Shown: piece by piece, positions 33,978 through 44,107 of the stretch
How the letters are laid out: the number at the start of each line of letters is the position of its first letter
How positions within the stretch are numbered: the stretch's first letter is position 1
Assembly: GCA_009773515.1 (NCBI GenBank)
Contig: WSXX01000003.1
Coordinates: 62,001-126,000, forward strand
Reading direction: 5' to 3'
DNA: 64,000 nt
From: Bacteroidota bacterium
GTDB taxonomy: Bacteria; Bacteroidota; Bacteroidia; Bacteroidales; Lentimicrobiaceae
The notes under the pieces: model-generated
The model's input: the letters and a program-made list of their open reading frames with translations, nothing else
What the model was told of the DNA's origin: nothing
Databases searched by the model: none
Made by a program: the position numbers and the translations under genes

Positions 33978-36900
33978 ATGACCATATTTTCTAAAAATCG
34001 GCTTCTGGTTTTCACACTTGCTGCATTATTTTTTGCTGCTCTGGTTTTTTTTACAATCAGCTATTCTCAAAATAAATATTCGCCTGAAAAAATAAGCAAG
34101 AGTTTTGAATCTACACTGAATGACAGATATAATCAATCGGAGAATTTTGCAAATGATTTTCTGAAAAATGAAATCCTGCAAAATACTCACTTGTTATCAG
34201 AATCAGGATTTAATCCTCCCGATGGTTTCGGATTGTTGATCTATAAAAATGGATCTCTAATTTATTGGACAGATAATGTTTTCATTGAAAAACAAAATAA
34301 TCCTGATATCCAGAATACCAGCCGTATTCAATTTAAACCAAACGGAATTTATCAATACCATTATCTGGATTCCGGTGAGTATAAAATTGTGGTCAGCGAT
34401 CTGATAAAACATAAATATCCATATGAAAACAGTTATCTGACTGCTTCATTTCACAATGCCTATAAAATTCCGGCCTCCTGGATAATTACAAATGAAATAA
34501 CCGACTATCCAATAAACTCAAAGGAAGGGAAGACCCTTTTCTTTCTTAAAGATCCGGCTTCGGAATTTATTTCGTCTTTCAGTTTAATGATGATATGGAT
34601 TTTTGGATTTTTATTTCTTCTTTTTGCAATACTGGCTTTATATACACTTTATGAAAGGTTGCCTGGTTTTTATCACAACAGATTGTACATTCTGCTATTT
34701 GTACTGGATGTTTTCATTCTCCGGTTCTTTATCTTCTATTTCAAAATCCCTTCAAAACTATATCTTTCCGACCTGTTCGACCCTTCCAGATATGCATCCT
34801 CAATTATTTTCCCAAATCTGGGCGATACACTTATAAGCCTTTATGTGTTGCTACTTTCGGCTGTGTTTTGCTTTAAATATTCACGGAAGTTCAAAGCCAG
34901 AGAAAATCTCAAGAGTTGGAAAGCTATACTTGCTTCTATTTTAAGCTATTTGTTGATTATTTTAACATTCTATTTTGCCGTTTACACCATCGACTCTGTT
35001 TTTATTAACTCAACATTTCAGCTTGACTTTTCGTATGTTCTGAATTTTACATTACACAGTTACCTGGGTTTTGTCGCTATTGGAATAACTCTGGCAACGT
35101 TTTTACTGATTTCGTTTCCTTTGCTAAAGCATATTCTCAGTCAATACAGCATCATAAAAACCATTTCGGGCCTTTCACTAATCTATATTTCACTTATTTA
35201 TATAACACAGCATTCGGGAATTTACTCACCAGATGCTGTCTATCTGATATTTTTGCTGGTGTATATACTCTTAACCGCTTATTTTATCAATGGTAAAAGA
35301 GAAATTGCCCCAGCCTCATTTGTATTACTGAGTGTTCTCATATTAACCGGTGTTTCTGGGTACAGCCATTACAAAAACCTCGACATCAAGGAGAAAAATG
35401 AAAGAAAACTTATTGCGGTCAGGATATCATCCGATCGCGATAATATAGCTGAATATCTGTTTGCCGACATGGAGAAAGCCATTCAGTCTGATGCAGATCT
35501 CAGAATAATGATATCGGCTGCTTCTGTAGATTTTTCCCTTGAAAAAGAGATAAAGTCATATATGAGAAACAGCTACTTTAAAGGATACTGGAACAGATAT
35601 ATGGCACAGATTACAGTATGCTATCCTGATAAAATACTAAGAATAAAACCAACTGATTACGAAATCGGCTGTGATGATTTTTTTGATGAAATCATCGGGT
35701 CACTGGCAAAGCCCACAATTTCACCAAATCTGTATTATATTTCAGAATCTTACGATGTGAGCAGTTACATAGCTCAAATACCTGTAAAGTTTTATGATGA
35801 AGGCCCTATAGCAAACATTGTAATTGAATTTTATAAAAAATATGTTCCAAAGGGGCTTGGATACCCCGAATTGTTGTTAGATAATTCTGTAACCGCATAT
35901 TCTGATATTACAGGATATTCATACGCCATTTTTGCCGGCAATGAACTGGTTAAGAACGTGGGGGAATATACTTACAGTGAGTTTGATGCATCTTCGATTG
36001 ATGAAAGTAAAGATGGTTATTTCTATGATCGTCAGGGGTTTAACCATTATGTCTATAACATCGAAAATGGAAGAACCATTATAATCAGTAAAAAGAAAAA
36101 TAAGATAATTGATAAGCTGACTCCTTTTACATACCAATTGACTTTCCACGTTCTTATTGCATTGCTTGTGTTTTTTATATATTCGATTGTGCGGTCAGGT
36201 TTGAAAAAAGCTCCGGATCTGAAAACAAGGCTTCAATTAATGATGATAGCCTTGATATTGTTTGCATCAGCTCTAATTGGAATGGTTACTTTAAACAATA
36301 TCATACAGCAGAACGATAAAAAGAATCAGGATATTTTGAGCGAAAAAGCTCATTCTGTGCTGATTGAGCTAGAACATAAACTGGCCTCTACCGATATATT
36401 GGATGAATCAGAAAGAGATTATCTACAGGAATTACTGACTAAATTCTCGCTGATATTTTTCAGCGACATAAATCTTTACGATCCCAATGGAACTTTAATG
36501 GCTTCATCGCGCAAAGAAATCTTCACGGAAGGCTTAAAATCAGTAAAAATGCAGCGGGAAGCTTTCACCGAACTGGCCATTAATAAGCGTACATTGTTTA
36601 TAATGGAAGAAAAAATTGGCAGTTACCAGTATCTTTCAGCTTACATCCCTTTCCGGAATAATCAGAATAAAACAACGGCATTTATAAACCTGCCGTATTT
36701 TGCACGGCAGCAGGAAATTCAACAGGAAATTTCAACATTTCTTGTTACCATAATTAACATATATGTAATTCTGACAGCGTTGGCCATCATAGTTTCATTG
36801 GTTGTAGCCAATCATCTGACACGTCCGTTACAGATGATCAGAGACCGGTTTAGCAAACTTACCCTGAATACCGGCATTGAAAAAATAGAATACAGCCGCG

Positions 36901-37664
36901 AAGATGAACTGGGCGATTTAATAAACGAGTACAATTTAATGGTTGAAAAGCTAGCAGATAGCGCTGCACAGCTTGCCAGGTCAGAACGTGAAAGTGCCTG
37001 GCGCGAAATGGCCCGCCAGGTTGCTCATGAGATCAAAAATCCACTTACACCAATGAAACTGAGCATTCAACACCTTCAAAAAGCCTGGAACGACAATTCT
37101 CCTGACTGGCCGATGAGACTTGACAGAACAACCAAAACATTGATTCAGCAGATTGACTCACTCTCTGCCATTGCTTCGGCATTCTCTGACTTTGCCAAAC
37201 TCCCAACAGCTAAAAATTCAAAACTCGACCTTTCCGCAATTTTACGCACCAATATCGGATTGTTTTCAAACTACCCGAATATCAACATGATATTTAACGT
37301 ACCTGAAAACCCTTGCTTTGTTTATGCCGATGAAAAGCAATTAAGCCGGGTTTTCATAAACCTGTTCACCAATGCCATGCAGGCTATTCCTTCCGGATCA
37401 AAAGGCCTTATAACAATTTCAATTAAGACTTCTGAACAAAAGCACAACATTATTATCCGTGATAATGGCATTGGAATGACTCAGGAACAGCAGAATAAGG
37501 TATTTTCGCCTAATTTTACAACAAAATCAAGTGGAATGGGACTTGGGCTTGCTATGGTAAAAAACATAATAGAATCGGTAAACGGAAATATTACCTTTTC
37601 ATCCATAGAAGGCAGTGGAACCACATTTGTGATTGAATTACCGGAATACACCGCTGATAAATAG
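33978..37664 (+). CDS. NtrY-type membrane sensor histidine kinase
   Basis: The 1228-residue protein begins with one membrane helix (about 8-28) and a periplasmic part. Eight helices follow between about 200 and 462, and a second periplasmic part and further helices near 720, 751 and 920. Then come a HAMP region (about 945-1000), the phosphoacceptor AHEIKNPLTPMKLSIQHL (about 1015) and an ATPase domain ending in GMGLGLAMVKNII. The NPLTPMKLSIQHL form marks the NtrY family. No response regulator gene is adjacent. I chose the ATG at 33978 over a TTG nine codons upstream. The size, with two membrane blocks, is larger than classical NtrY. Confidence 0.9.
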   Translation: MTIFSKNRLLVFTLAALFFAALVFFTISYSQNKYSPEKISKSFESTLNDRYNQSENFANDFLKNEILQNTHLLSESGFNPPDGFGLLIYKNGSLIYWTDNVFIEKQNNPDIQNTSRIQFKPNGIYQYHYLDSGEYKIVVSDLIKHKYPYENSYLTASFHNAYKIPASWIITNEITDYPINSKEGKTLFFLKDPASEFISSFSLMMIWIFGFLFLLFAILALYTLYERLPGFYHNRLYILLFVLDVFILRFFIFYFKIPSKLYLSDLFDPSRYASSIIFPNLGDTLISLYVLLLSAVFCFKYSRKFKARENLKSWKAILASILSYLLIILTFYFAVYTIDSVFINSTFQLDFSYVLNFTLHSYLGFVAIGITLATFLLISFPLLKHILSQYSIIKTISGLSLIYISLIYITQHSGIYSPDAVYLIFLLVYILLTAYFINGKREIAPASFVLLSVLILTGVSGYSHYKNLDIKEKNERKLIAVRISSDRDNIAEYLFADMEKAIQSDADLRIMISAASVDFSLEKEIKSYMRNSYFKGYWNRYMAQITVCYPDKILRIKPTDYEIGCDDFFDEIIGSLAKPTISPNLYYISESYDVSSYIAQIPVKFYDEGPIANIVIEFYKKYVPKGLGYPELLLDNSVTAYSDITGYSYAIFAGNELVKNVGEYTYSEFDASSIDESKDGYFYDRQGFNHYVYNIENGRTIIISKKKNKIIDKLTPFTYQLTFHVLIALLVFFIYSIVRSGLKKAPDLKTRLQLMMIALILFASALIGMVTLNNIIQQNDKKNQDILSEKAHSVLIELEHKLASTDILDESERDYLQELLTKFSLIFFSDINLYDPNGTLMASSRKEIFTEGLKSVKMQREAFTELAINKRTLFIMEEKIGSYQYLSAYIPFRNNQNKTTAFINLPYFARQQEIQQEISTFLVTIINIYVILTALAIIVSLVVANHLTRPLQMIRDRFSKLTLNTGIEKIEYSREDELGDLINEYNLMVEKLADSAAQLARSERESAWREMARQVAHEIKNPLTPMKLSIQHLQKAWNDNSPDWPMRLDRTTKTLIQQIDSLSAIASAFSDFAKLPTAKNSKLDLSAILRTNIGLFSNYPNINMIFNVPENPCFVYADEKQLSRVFINLFTNAMQAIPSGSKGLITISIKTSEQKHNIIIRDNGIGMTQEQQNKVFSPNFTTKSSGMGLGLAMVKNIIESVNGNITFSSIEGSGTTFVIELPEYTADK

Positions 37665-37674
37665 GATAAGCGCT

Positions 37675-39162
37675 TTGAACCCACTAAGGAAACTGGCAGG
37701 CCAAACGGCCATTTACGGACTTCCCACCATCGTCGGGCGTTTGCTGAACTATCTGCTTGTTCCTTTATATACCCGGGCCTTTCTGCCTGCAGAATATGGC
37801 ATTGTAACTGAAATGTATGCCTACGTTGCATTCATTTTCGTAATTCTGTCATATGGTATGGAAACGGCTTTTTTCCGTTTTACAGCAAAAGGGGAAGATG
37901 GAAAGCACGTTTTTGGCACAGCAGTAATATCTCTGATAATAACATCGGCTGTATTTACCATCGCCGGATTTGCATTTTCAAACAGCATTTCTCAGTTTAT
38001 GGGTTATCCCGGGCATCCGGAATACATCAAATGGTTTATCCTGATTCTTGCAACCGATGCCATAAGTACCATTCCGTATGCCAATCTCAGGCTCGAGAGC
38101 AAACCACTCAGGTTTGCTTTTATCAAAATTGTCAATATTTCAGCCAACATCGGATTTAATCTTTTCTTTATTGTTTTATGCCCGTATATAACTGAGCATC
38201 AAACTGGCAGCTATTTTGCAGGATTGATTCAGCATATATACAATCCTGAAATCGGGGTTGGCTATATCTTTATTTCTAACCTGATTGCAAGCCTTATTTC
38301 ATTTGTATTGCTTATTCCTGATATACTGAAAAAAGAGCTTAAACCTGATTTCAGACTACTTCGCAAAATGCTGGCTTATGCCTGGCCTTTGCTTGTTTTT
38401 GGATTGGCCGGAATAATCAACGAAACTTTTGACCGCGCCATTCTGAAACACTTGTTACCTGAATCATCTGATCCGATGGCTCAATTGGGAATATACGGAG
38501 CCTGTTATAAGATATCTATTTTGATGACTCTCTTTATACAGACATACCGCTATGCTGCGGAACCATTTTTCTTCGACCAGGCCCGGAGTGTAAATGCTAA
38601 ACAAACCTACGCAAAGCTGATGCACTTTTTTGTCATTATTTGTCTTCTGATTTTTCTTTCCATTATGCTGTTTGAGGATACTATTATCCTGTTTATAGGT
38701 CCTGAATTCAGAGAGGGCAGGGGAGTAATACCGATTTTGCTACTGGCGAATTTATTTCTTGGTGTTTTTTACAATCTGAGTGTGTGGTTTAAACTCACCG
38801 ACAATACAAGGAAAGGTGCATTGATATCGGTTATCGGCGCAATAATAACCCTTGTTCTGAATTTTATTCTGATTCCGTTTATGGGCTACATGGGTGCTGC
38901 CTGGGCTACACTTATCTGCTATGCTTCCATGATGGTTATTTCCTATATGATGGGACAAAAATATTACCCTGTTGATTACAACTTAAAGGGCGCCGCCATT
39001 TATTTACTGATATCGTTGGGGTTATATTTTGTTTCCACGCTTGCAGATACAGGAAATTTAGCAATAAACTATACGATAAATACAACGCTCTTATTGTTGT
39101 TTCTGGGAGTGATTGCAATCAGAGAAAGGAAGTTCATTAAAGAGGTGATGCACAAAGCCTGA
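37675..39162 (+). CDS. Polysaccharide flippase (Wzx/MATE-like oligosaccharide exporter)
   Basis: About 14 membrane helices and the opening MNPLRKLAGQTAIYGLPTIV mark the polysaccharide biosynthesis/flippase superfamily. Such proteins turn lipid-linked oligosaccharides across the inner membrane. In Bacteroidota this gene often precedes dut and the TPR gene, as here. I chose the TTG at 37675 because it begins the conserved MNPL(R/K)KLAGQTAIYG start. An earlier TTG at 37633 would overlap the kinase gene by 32 bases. The gap to the kinase stop is 10 bases, so the two may be co-transcribed. Confidence 0.9.
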   Translation: MNPLRKLAGQTAIYGLPTIVGRLLNYLLVPLYTRAFLPAEYGIVTEMYAYVAFIFVILSYGMETAFFRFTAKGEDGKHVFGTAVISLIITSAVFTIAGFAFSNSISQFMGYPGHPEYIKWFILILATDAISTIPYANLRLESKPLRFAFIKIVNISANIGFNLFFIVLCPYITEHQTGSYFAGLIQHIYNPEIGVGYIFISNLIASLISFVLLIPDILKKELKPDFRLLRKMLAYAWPLLVFGLAGIINETFDRAILKHLLPESSDPMAQLGIYGACYKISILMTLFIQTYRYAAEPFFFDQARSVNAKQTYAKLMHFFVIICLLIFLSIMLFEDTIILFIGPEFREGRGVIPILLLANLFLGVFYNLSVWFKLTDNTRKGALISVIGAIITLVLNFILIPFMGYMGAAWATLICYASMMVISYMMGQKYYPVDYNLKGAAIYLLISLGLYFVSTLADTGNLAINYTINTTLLLLFLGVIAIRERKFIKEVMHKA

Positions 39163-39183
39163 TATTCAAATCACCATATTGCT

Positions 39184-39191
39184 TACTTTTG
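39184..39191 (+). promoter_or_regulatory. -7 box for dut operon
   Basis: TACTTTTG matches TAnnTTTG, 46 bases before the dut ATG. Confidence 0.4.
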
Positions 39192-39237
39192 TGCTGTAAA
39201 TAATAAAGCGGCATTCCCGTTTTCCGAAAAACCTGCT

Positions 39238-39672
39238 ATGAGAATTAAGATTGTAAATACTTCTGATAATGCATTGCCTGCATACGAAACCGCAGCTTCT
39301 GCCGGTATGGATCTCAGGGCATCCCTTGAAGAACCGGTGCTTATAAATCCACTGGAAAGAGCCATTATCCCAACAGGATTGTTCATTGAGCTGCCTATGG
39401 GTTTTGAAGCGCAGGTTCGCCCGCGCAGCGGACTGGCTGCAAGATCGGGAATAACAGTATTAAACTCACCCGGCACCATTGATGCCGATTATCGGGGAGA
39501 AATAAAAATAATACTGGTAAACCTTTCTCAGGAATCATTTACTGTAAAACATGGCGACCGAATTGCTCAGATGATTATTGCAAGTCACGAAAAAGCAGAA
39601 TGGGAGGAAACAATGGAATTAAACAGTTCCGACAGGGGAGCAGGAGGTTTCGGTCATACCGGGACACATTAA
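39238..39672 (+). CDS. dut: dUTP diphosphatase
   Basis: The 144-residue trimeric dUTPase has all five motifs: AGMDLRA (1), [10 protein letters not shown] (2), [14 protein letters not shown] (3), GDRIAQMI (4) and [10 protein letters not shown] (5, the flexible arm). It hydrolyses dUTP to dUMP, which keeps uracil out of DNA and feeds thymidylate synthesis. Length fits. It leads a row of genes (TPR, DUF4292, EnvC-like) that is conserved in Bacteroidota. Confidence 0.97.
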   Translation: MRIKIVNTSDNALPAYETAASAGMDLRASLEEPVLINPLERAIIPTGLFIELPMGFEAQVRPRSGLAARSGITVLNSPGTIDADYRGEIKIILVNLSQESFTVKHGDRIAQMIIASHEKAEWEETMELNSSDRGAGGFGHTGTH

Positions 39673-39726
39673 TGCTAACGTTTCATCCCTTGATTTTTTA
39701 AGAAAATTGATTTTAACATACTCCAA

Positions 39727-41469
39727 ATGTCTGTAAAAAAACACATATATCTCTTTGCCTTATTATTGATTCCCTTATTGGGCTGGGCTCAGGATCTTCC
39801 TGAAGGAGGAGAAGAGACCTTCAGCAAAGAAGACATCCGTGAATTCAGGGAAAAGCAAAAATCAGATAATCTGTTTTTTGAAGCAAACCGTGCCAAACTG
39901 ACCGATAATCCTGAAAAAGCTTTCACACTTTTTGAGGAATGTGTTGCCAATGATCCTTCAAATGATGCAGCCTGGTACGAATTATCGCAATTATATTACA
40001 CCAAAGGTGATATTTCAGGCGCAATTAATGCTGCATCAAAAGCTTATGCACTAAGCCCTGAAAATACATGGTACAGTATGTCGCTGGCAGTATTATATCA
40101 GAACAATAATCAAAATGAAGATGCACTGAAGATTTTTGAAACACTGCTTAAAGCGGAACCCGATAATGTAGATTATTCCTATGAACTGGCTAACCTTTGG
40201 ATTAAACTGAACAAGCCTCAGGAAGCATTAAAAATCTATGATCAGCTTGAAAAAAAGACAGGTGTAAACGAAGATCTGAGCATGCGCAAACACAGGCTTT
40301 ATCTGGCTACAGGAAAGTCGAAAAAAGCGCTTGAAGAACTCGAAAACCTTGCCCGTGCATATTCATGGGATAGCCGTATACTTTCAATGCTTGCAGAATA
40401 TTACATTCTTCAGGGAAATACAGAAGGAGCCCTGAAAACCTACAAACAAATACAGGAGGTTGCGCCCGATGATCCGTTTATCGATATCTCTCTGGCCGAT
40501 TTTTACCGGCAAATGGGAGAAATGGAAAAAGCAACAGAAGCGCTGAAAAAAGGATTTTCAAACCCATATCTTGATGCAGATACCAAGATACAGGTTATGA
40601 TGTCGTATTACTCTCAGATTAAAGATTACGAAGGAATTGAAGATGATGTTGCTCAACTTTCGGATATTCTTGCCGGTGCACATCCCAATGAACCCCGCGT
40701 GATGATTCTCAGGGCTGAAATCCTCATGATTTCAAATCAGTATGAAGAAGCCAAACAGATTTATCTCCGGATAATTGAAGAGGATCCCGGAAAGTATCAG
40801 ATTTGGGAAAATCTTCTCAGGTGCAATGCTATTCTTGAAGATTTTGCTGACCTTGAAAAGGATAGCAAACAAGCAATGGAATTGTTTCCGGTTCAGCCGA
40901 TACCTTTTTACTTCAATGGTGTTGCGAATTATATGCTTAAAAACTATGATGAAGCGCTAAAATCACTTAATTCAGGGGTAAAAGTAATTGCCGGCGATAA
41001 AAAATTAGCTTCTGATTTCTACAGCCTTATAGGCGATGCACACCATTCGGCCGGAAATAACAACGAATCTTTTGCTGCCTATGAATTGTCGCTGCAAGCT
41101 AATCCCGACAATGCGCTCGTACTGAACAACTATGCTTATCATCTGTCCATAGTTTCGCAGCAACTGGATAAGGCCAAACAAATGGCCGAAAAAGCACTGA
41201 TTCTCGATCCCGGAAATCCATATTATCTGGATACTTATGCATGGGTGCTCTATAAAAAAGGAGATTTTGCCGGTGCGCTGATTTACATTGAACAGGCTTT
41301 AAAAGCGGATCAGGATTCAAGTGCAACTGTGCTGGAGCATTATGGTGACATTCTTTACAGGTTAGAGCGTAAAAGCGAAGCTCAAACAGCCTGGAAGCAA
41401 GCTATGGAAAAAGGAACCGGCTCAGAGTTTCTCGAATCAAAAGTAAAAGATGGAAAGCTTTATGAGTAA
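39727..41469 (+). CDS. Exported tetratricopeptide repeat protein
   Basis: The 580-residue protein has a signal peptide (about 1-21, ending GWAQ) and about 12 TPR units through most of its length, for example AWYELSQLYYTKGDISGAIN and PYYLDTYAWVLYKKGDFAGA. It is periplasmic or outer-membrane associated and probably serves as a protein-binding scaffold. The position between dut and the DUF4292 lipoprotein gene, which it overlaps by 8 bases, matches a conserved Bacteroidota arrangement and suggests a shared envelope role with the EnvC-like protein. Its precise function is unknown. Confidence 0.9.
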   Translation: MSVKKHIYLFALLLIPLLGWAQDLPEGGEETFSKEDIREFREKQKSDNLFFEANRAKLTDNPEKAFTLFEECVANDPSNDAAWYELSQLYYTKGDISGAINAASKAYALSPENTWYSMSLAVLYQNNNQNEDALKIFETLLKAEPDNVDYSYELANLWIKLNKPQEALKIYDQLEKKTGVNEDLSMRKHRLYLATGKSKKALEELENLARAYSWDSRILSMLAEYYILQGNTEGALKTYKQIQEVAPDDPFIDISLADFYRQMGEMEKATEALKKGFSNPYLDADTKIQVMMSYYSQIKDYEGIEDDVAQLSDILAGAHPNEPRVMILRAEILMISNQYEEAKQIYLRIIEEDPGKYQIWENLLRCNAILEDFADLEKDSKQAMELFPVQPIPFYFNGVANYMLKNYDEALKSLNSGVKVIAGDKKLASDFYSLIGDAHHSAGNNNESFAAYELSLQANPDNALVLNNYAYHLSIVSQQLDKAKQMAEKALILDPGNPYYLDTYAWVLYKKGDFAGALIYIEQALKADQDSSATVLEHYGDILYRLERKSEAQTAWKQAMEKGTGSEFLESKVKDGKLYE

Positions 41470-42295
41470 ACTAAAATATAACAAGTACATTAAACTTTTG
41501 CTGTTGCTGTTGTCAATTGCAATTGTATCATCGTGTTCAACTTCGAAGCGTACCATAAAGACGCCACTTAAGGAGCAGGGCGCGGATTTTTTGTTTGAAA
41601 ACCTTAAAAAGAATGAGCTAAGGTATGAGTATTTGTCGGCCAGATTTACCGCGACTTTTATTCAGGAAAAAAACCGGACTGCATTCAGCGGTCAGATCCG
41701 GATTCATAAGGACAGTCTTATCTGGATTTCAATTTCACCTGCACTGGGAATTGAAATGGCAAGAATTCTTATTTCCAATGATTCCATACTGTACATGAAC
41801 AGAATGGAAAATACTTACTTCTCCGGCAACATTGATTATATTAATTCGTTGATCAACAGCACATTGGATTATGATATGCTGCAGTCTTTTCTCACTGGAA
41901 ATGACTTTTCGTTTTACGAAAACTCATCATTTAAAGCCGGAATAGACAATCACGAGTATAAACTCATCACATCCGACAGAAGAAAGCTGAAAAAATATGT
42001 GAGAAACAACCGTGAAATAAGTATTCCGTTACAGAATATCTGGCTGAATGCCGAAACATTTAAAATCAGCCGGGTACTGATTAAGGAGCTGGTGCAGAAT
42101 GGCAGAAAACTGGAAGGTAAATATGAATATATCTTATCTGAAGGACAATTGGTGCCGGCTTCCTTGCGTTTTGATCTTGAAACTATCGACTCTAAAAACA
42201 CCATTGAACTCTCATACTCAAAAATAAACACTTCAGGCATTTTGCAATTTCCATTCAAAATTCCTGAAAAGTATAAAAGGGTTAACGGGTTTTAA
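41462..42295 (+). CDS. DUF4292 lipoprotein
   Basis: The 277-residue product starts at the ATG at 41462, which overlaps the TPR gene. It has a lipoprotein signal ending in IVSSC (Cys near residue 24). The body is beta-rich, with LSARFTATFIQEKNRTAFSG and a late SYSKINTSGILQFPFKIP, as in the DUF4292 family, which resembles LolA/LolB-type lipid-binding folds. A role in lipoprotein or lipid handling at the outer membrane is inferred from the fold resemblance only. Confidence 0.85.
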   Translation: MSKLKYNKYIKLLLLLLSIAIVSSCSTSKRTIKTPLKEQGADFLFENLKKNELRYEYLSARFTATFIQEKNRTAFSGQIRIHKDSLIWISISPALGIEMARILISNDSILYMNRMENTYFSGNIDYINSLINSTLDYDMLQSFLTGNDFSFYENSSFKAGIDNHEYKLITSDRRKLKKYVRNNREISIPLQNIWLNAETFKISRVLIKELVQNGRKLEGKYEYILSEGQLVPASLRFDLETIDSKNTIELSYSKINTSGILQFPFKIPEKYKRVNGF

Positions 42296-42312
42296 TTTCA
42301 GGAAGGTTAACT

Positions 42313-43572
42313 ATGAACAAGGCTTTTTCTCCGCAATCTCACATCAGGTCGATAACGTTGGCTTTGGTATTTCTGCTGAATTTTACAGCATATACTTCAT
42401 TAAAAGCTCAGGAAAGTAAAACCCGTCTGGAGCAACAAAAAGCGAAGATTGAAGAGGAAATTCAATATACCAATAAACTTCTGAATGAAACAAAGAAGAC
42501 CAAGCAGGTATCGCTTAATCAGCTTGTACTGATAAACAAACAGATTAATAAGCGCGAAGAATTGATAGGTGCAATTTCAAACGAAATACGCAATCTCGAC
42601 AAGCAGATAAACCAAACCAGCGATACCATAAAACAGCTTAACCGAACAATTGTCCGCTTAAAAGAAGAATATGCACGCATGATTTATTATGCGCACAAAA
42701 ATAAAAGTTCGTACAGCCGTTTGATGTTTATTTTTTCGGCAAAAGATTTTAACCAGGCTTATCAAAGAACCAAATATTTTCAGCAATACAGCAGTTACAG
42801 GCAAAACCAGGTAAGAGTTATCAAGGAAAGCCAGGAGGCATTAAAGCGTAAAATTGCTTTGATTGAGGTACAGAAAAAGGAAAATCTGTCGCTAAAACAG
42901 ATGGAAGAGAATGAAAAGCAAAAGCTTGGCAAAGAAAAATCAATTCAAAATCAAACAATTCAAAACTTAAGCAAGCAGGAAAAAGACTTACTCAAAAAAA
43001 TAAGGGAGAATGAACGCGCCGCCAAACGGCTTCAAAAAGCAATAGAAGATATTATTGCTGCAGAAATAAAGAAAGCCAGCGAAGCGGCAAAAAAGACCGG
43101 TACAAAACCTACACCTGAGAATAAGTTTGCATTAACTCCGGCCGAATTGCAGCTTTCGTCAAATTTTGCAGGCAATAAGGGAAGACTTCCATGGCCAACA
43201 GAAAGGGGTGTTATTGCTGCAACATATGGCGAGCATGCACATCCGGTTCTTAAAGGAATAAAAATCAAGAACAACGGCGTTGATATTGCAACAGAAAAAG
43301 GACAGGTAGCTCGCTCGGTTTTTGATGGTGAAGTTACTTCTACAATGACACTTCCAAACTACAACAATGTGGTGATTATCCGCCACGGTGAATTTCTCAC
43401 GGTTTATTCCAACCTTGATGAATTATTTGTTAAGAAAGGGGATAAAGTGAAGACAAAGCAGAAAATCGGGGTTATTCATACCGATGATTCAGGGAAAACC
43501 AGAATTCATTTTGAATTGTGGCAAGGAAGAACACTTCAAAACCCGGAATTATGGATACTGAAATCTAGATAA
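42313..43572 (+). CDS. EnvC-like murein hydrolase activator with degenerate LytM domain
   Basis: The 419-residue product has a signal peptide (about 1-33), a long coiled coil (about 35-245), a linker and a C-terminal M23/LytM domain (about 300-415). In active M23 enzymes the first zinc ligand is His in a HxGxD-type motif. Here that site reads KNNGVDIAT, with Asn. The later RIHFELW is retained. As in EnvC, it should not cut peptidoglycan itself but activate an amidase during cell separation. It ends the dut-TPR-DUF4292 group, 17 bases after the lipoprotein gene. Confidence 0.9.
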   Translation: MNKAFSPQSHIRSITLALVFLLNFTAYTSLKAQESKTRLEQQKAKIEEEIQYTNKLLNETKKTKQVSLNQLVLINKQINKREELIGAISNEIRNLDKQINQTSDTIKQLNRTIVRLKEEYARMIYYAHKNKSSYSRLMFIFSAKDFNQAYQRTKYFQQYSSYRQNQVRVIKESQEALKRKIALIEVQKKENLSLKQMEENEKQKLGKEKSIQNQTIQNLSKQEKDLLKKIRENERAAKRLQKAIEDIIAAEIKKASEAAKKTGTKPTPENKFALTPAELQLSSNFAGNKGRLPWPTERGVIAATYGEHAHPVLKGIKIKNNGVDIATEKGQVARSVFDGEVTSTMTLPNYNNVVIIRHGEFLTVYSNLDELFVKKGDKVKTKQKIGVIHTDDSGKTRIHFELWQGRTLQNPELWILKSR

Positions 43573-43611
43573 AATATTTTAATAAAGAGTGATAACTGTC
43601 CACATTATCAC

Positions 43612-43619
43612 TAATTTTG
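43612..43619 (+). promoter_or_regulatory. -7 box for tatA
   Basis: TAATTTTG matches TAnnTTTG, 22 bases before the ATG at 43642. Confidence 0.45.
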
Positions 43620-43641
43620 TGCAGGTTTAAAACTTCATAAC

Positions 43642-43830
43642 ATGATGAACGGAATTGTTTTAGGTGTAATAGGTGGCTGGCAAATCTTTGTTATCCTTCT
43701 TGTAGTGTTGCTGCTGTTTGGTGGCAAGAAAATTCCTGAACTGATGAAAGGCATTGGAAAAGGCATTAAAGAGTTTAAAGATGGCCTATCGGGGGATGAA
43801 AAAACAAATGAGGAAAATAAAGATAAATAA
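43642..43830 (+). CDS. tatA: Sec-independent (Tat) translocase TatA/TatE-type subunit
   Basis: The 62-residue protein has one membrane helix (about 11-27), the [20 protein letters not shown] hinge and amphipathic helix, and a charged tail, the complete TatA layout. It forms the pore for export of folded proteins. tatC is not in the window. A likely substrate is the GH109-like oxidoreductase (55765-57162), which has a twin-arginine signal. The second codon is also Met, so the start could be 3 bases later. Confidence 0.92.
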   Translation: MMNGIVLGVIGGWQIFVILLVVLLLFGGKKIPELMKGIGKGIKEFKDGLSGDEKTNEENKDK

Positions 43831-43886
43831 TTCAGTGACCGGCAATTGCGCAAGCACCAAATTTCTTTGTTGAAAAAATAAAATTA

Positions 43887-43922
43887 AAAAACCTGTAAAT
43901 CAATGATTTACAGGTTTTTTTG
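43887..43922. terminator. Bidirectional terminator between tatA and tRNA-Ala
   Basis: AACCTGTAAATC and GATTTACAGGTT form a perfect 12-bp stem with loop AAT, flanked by A and T runs, so it can end transcription from both sides. Confidence 0.9.
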
Positions 43923-43996
43923 TGGAGCGTAGGGGAGTCGAACCCCTGACCTTTAGACTGCCAGTCTAACGCTCTAGCCAACTGAGCTAACGCCCC
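43923..43996 (-). tRNA. tRNA-Ala (GGC)
   Basis: On the minus strand the acceptor GGGGCGT pairs with ACGCTCC and includes the G3-U70 pair, the key identity element for alanine. The anticodon stem TTAGA/TCTAA encloses CTGGCAG, anticodon GGC. The discriminator is A. No CCA is encoded. Confidence 0.95.
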
Positions 43997-44107
43997 GTTA
44001 CAGGAATCGATTTCCTGAATTGAGGACTGCAAAATTAATTTTTTTTCTGATTTATCAACTATTATTTTTCAATCTTTTTCATCTTTGCACTCTCAATTGA
44101 TGCTCTT

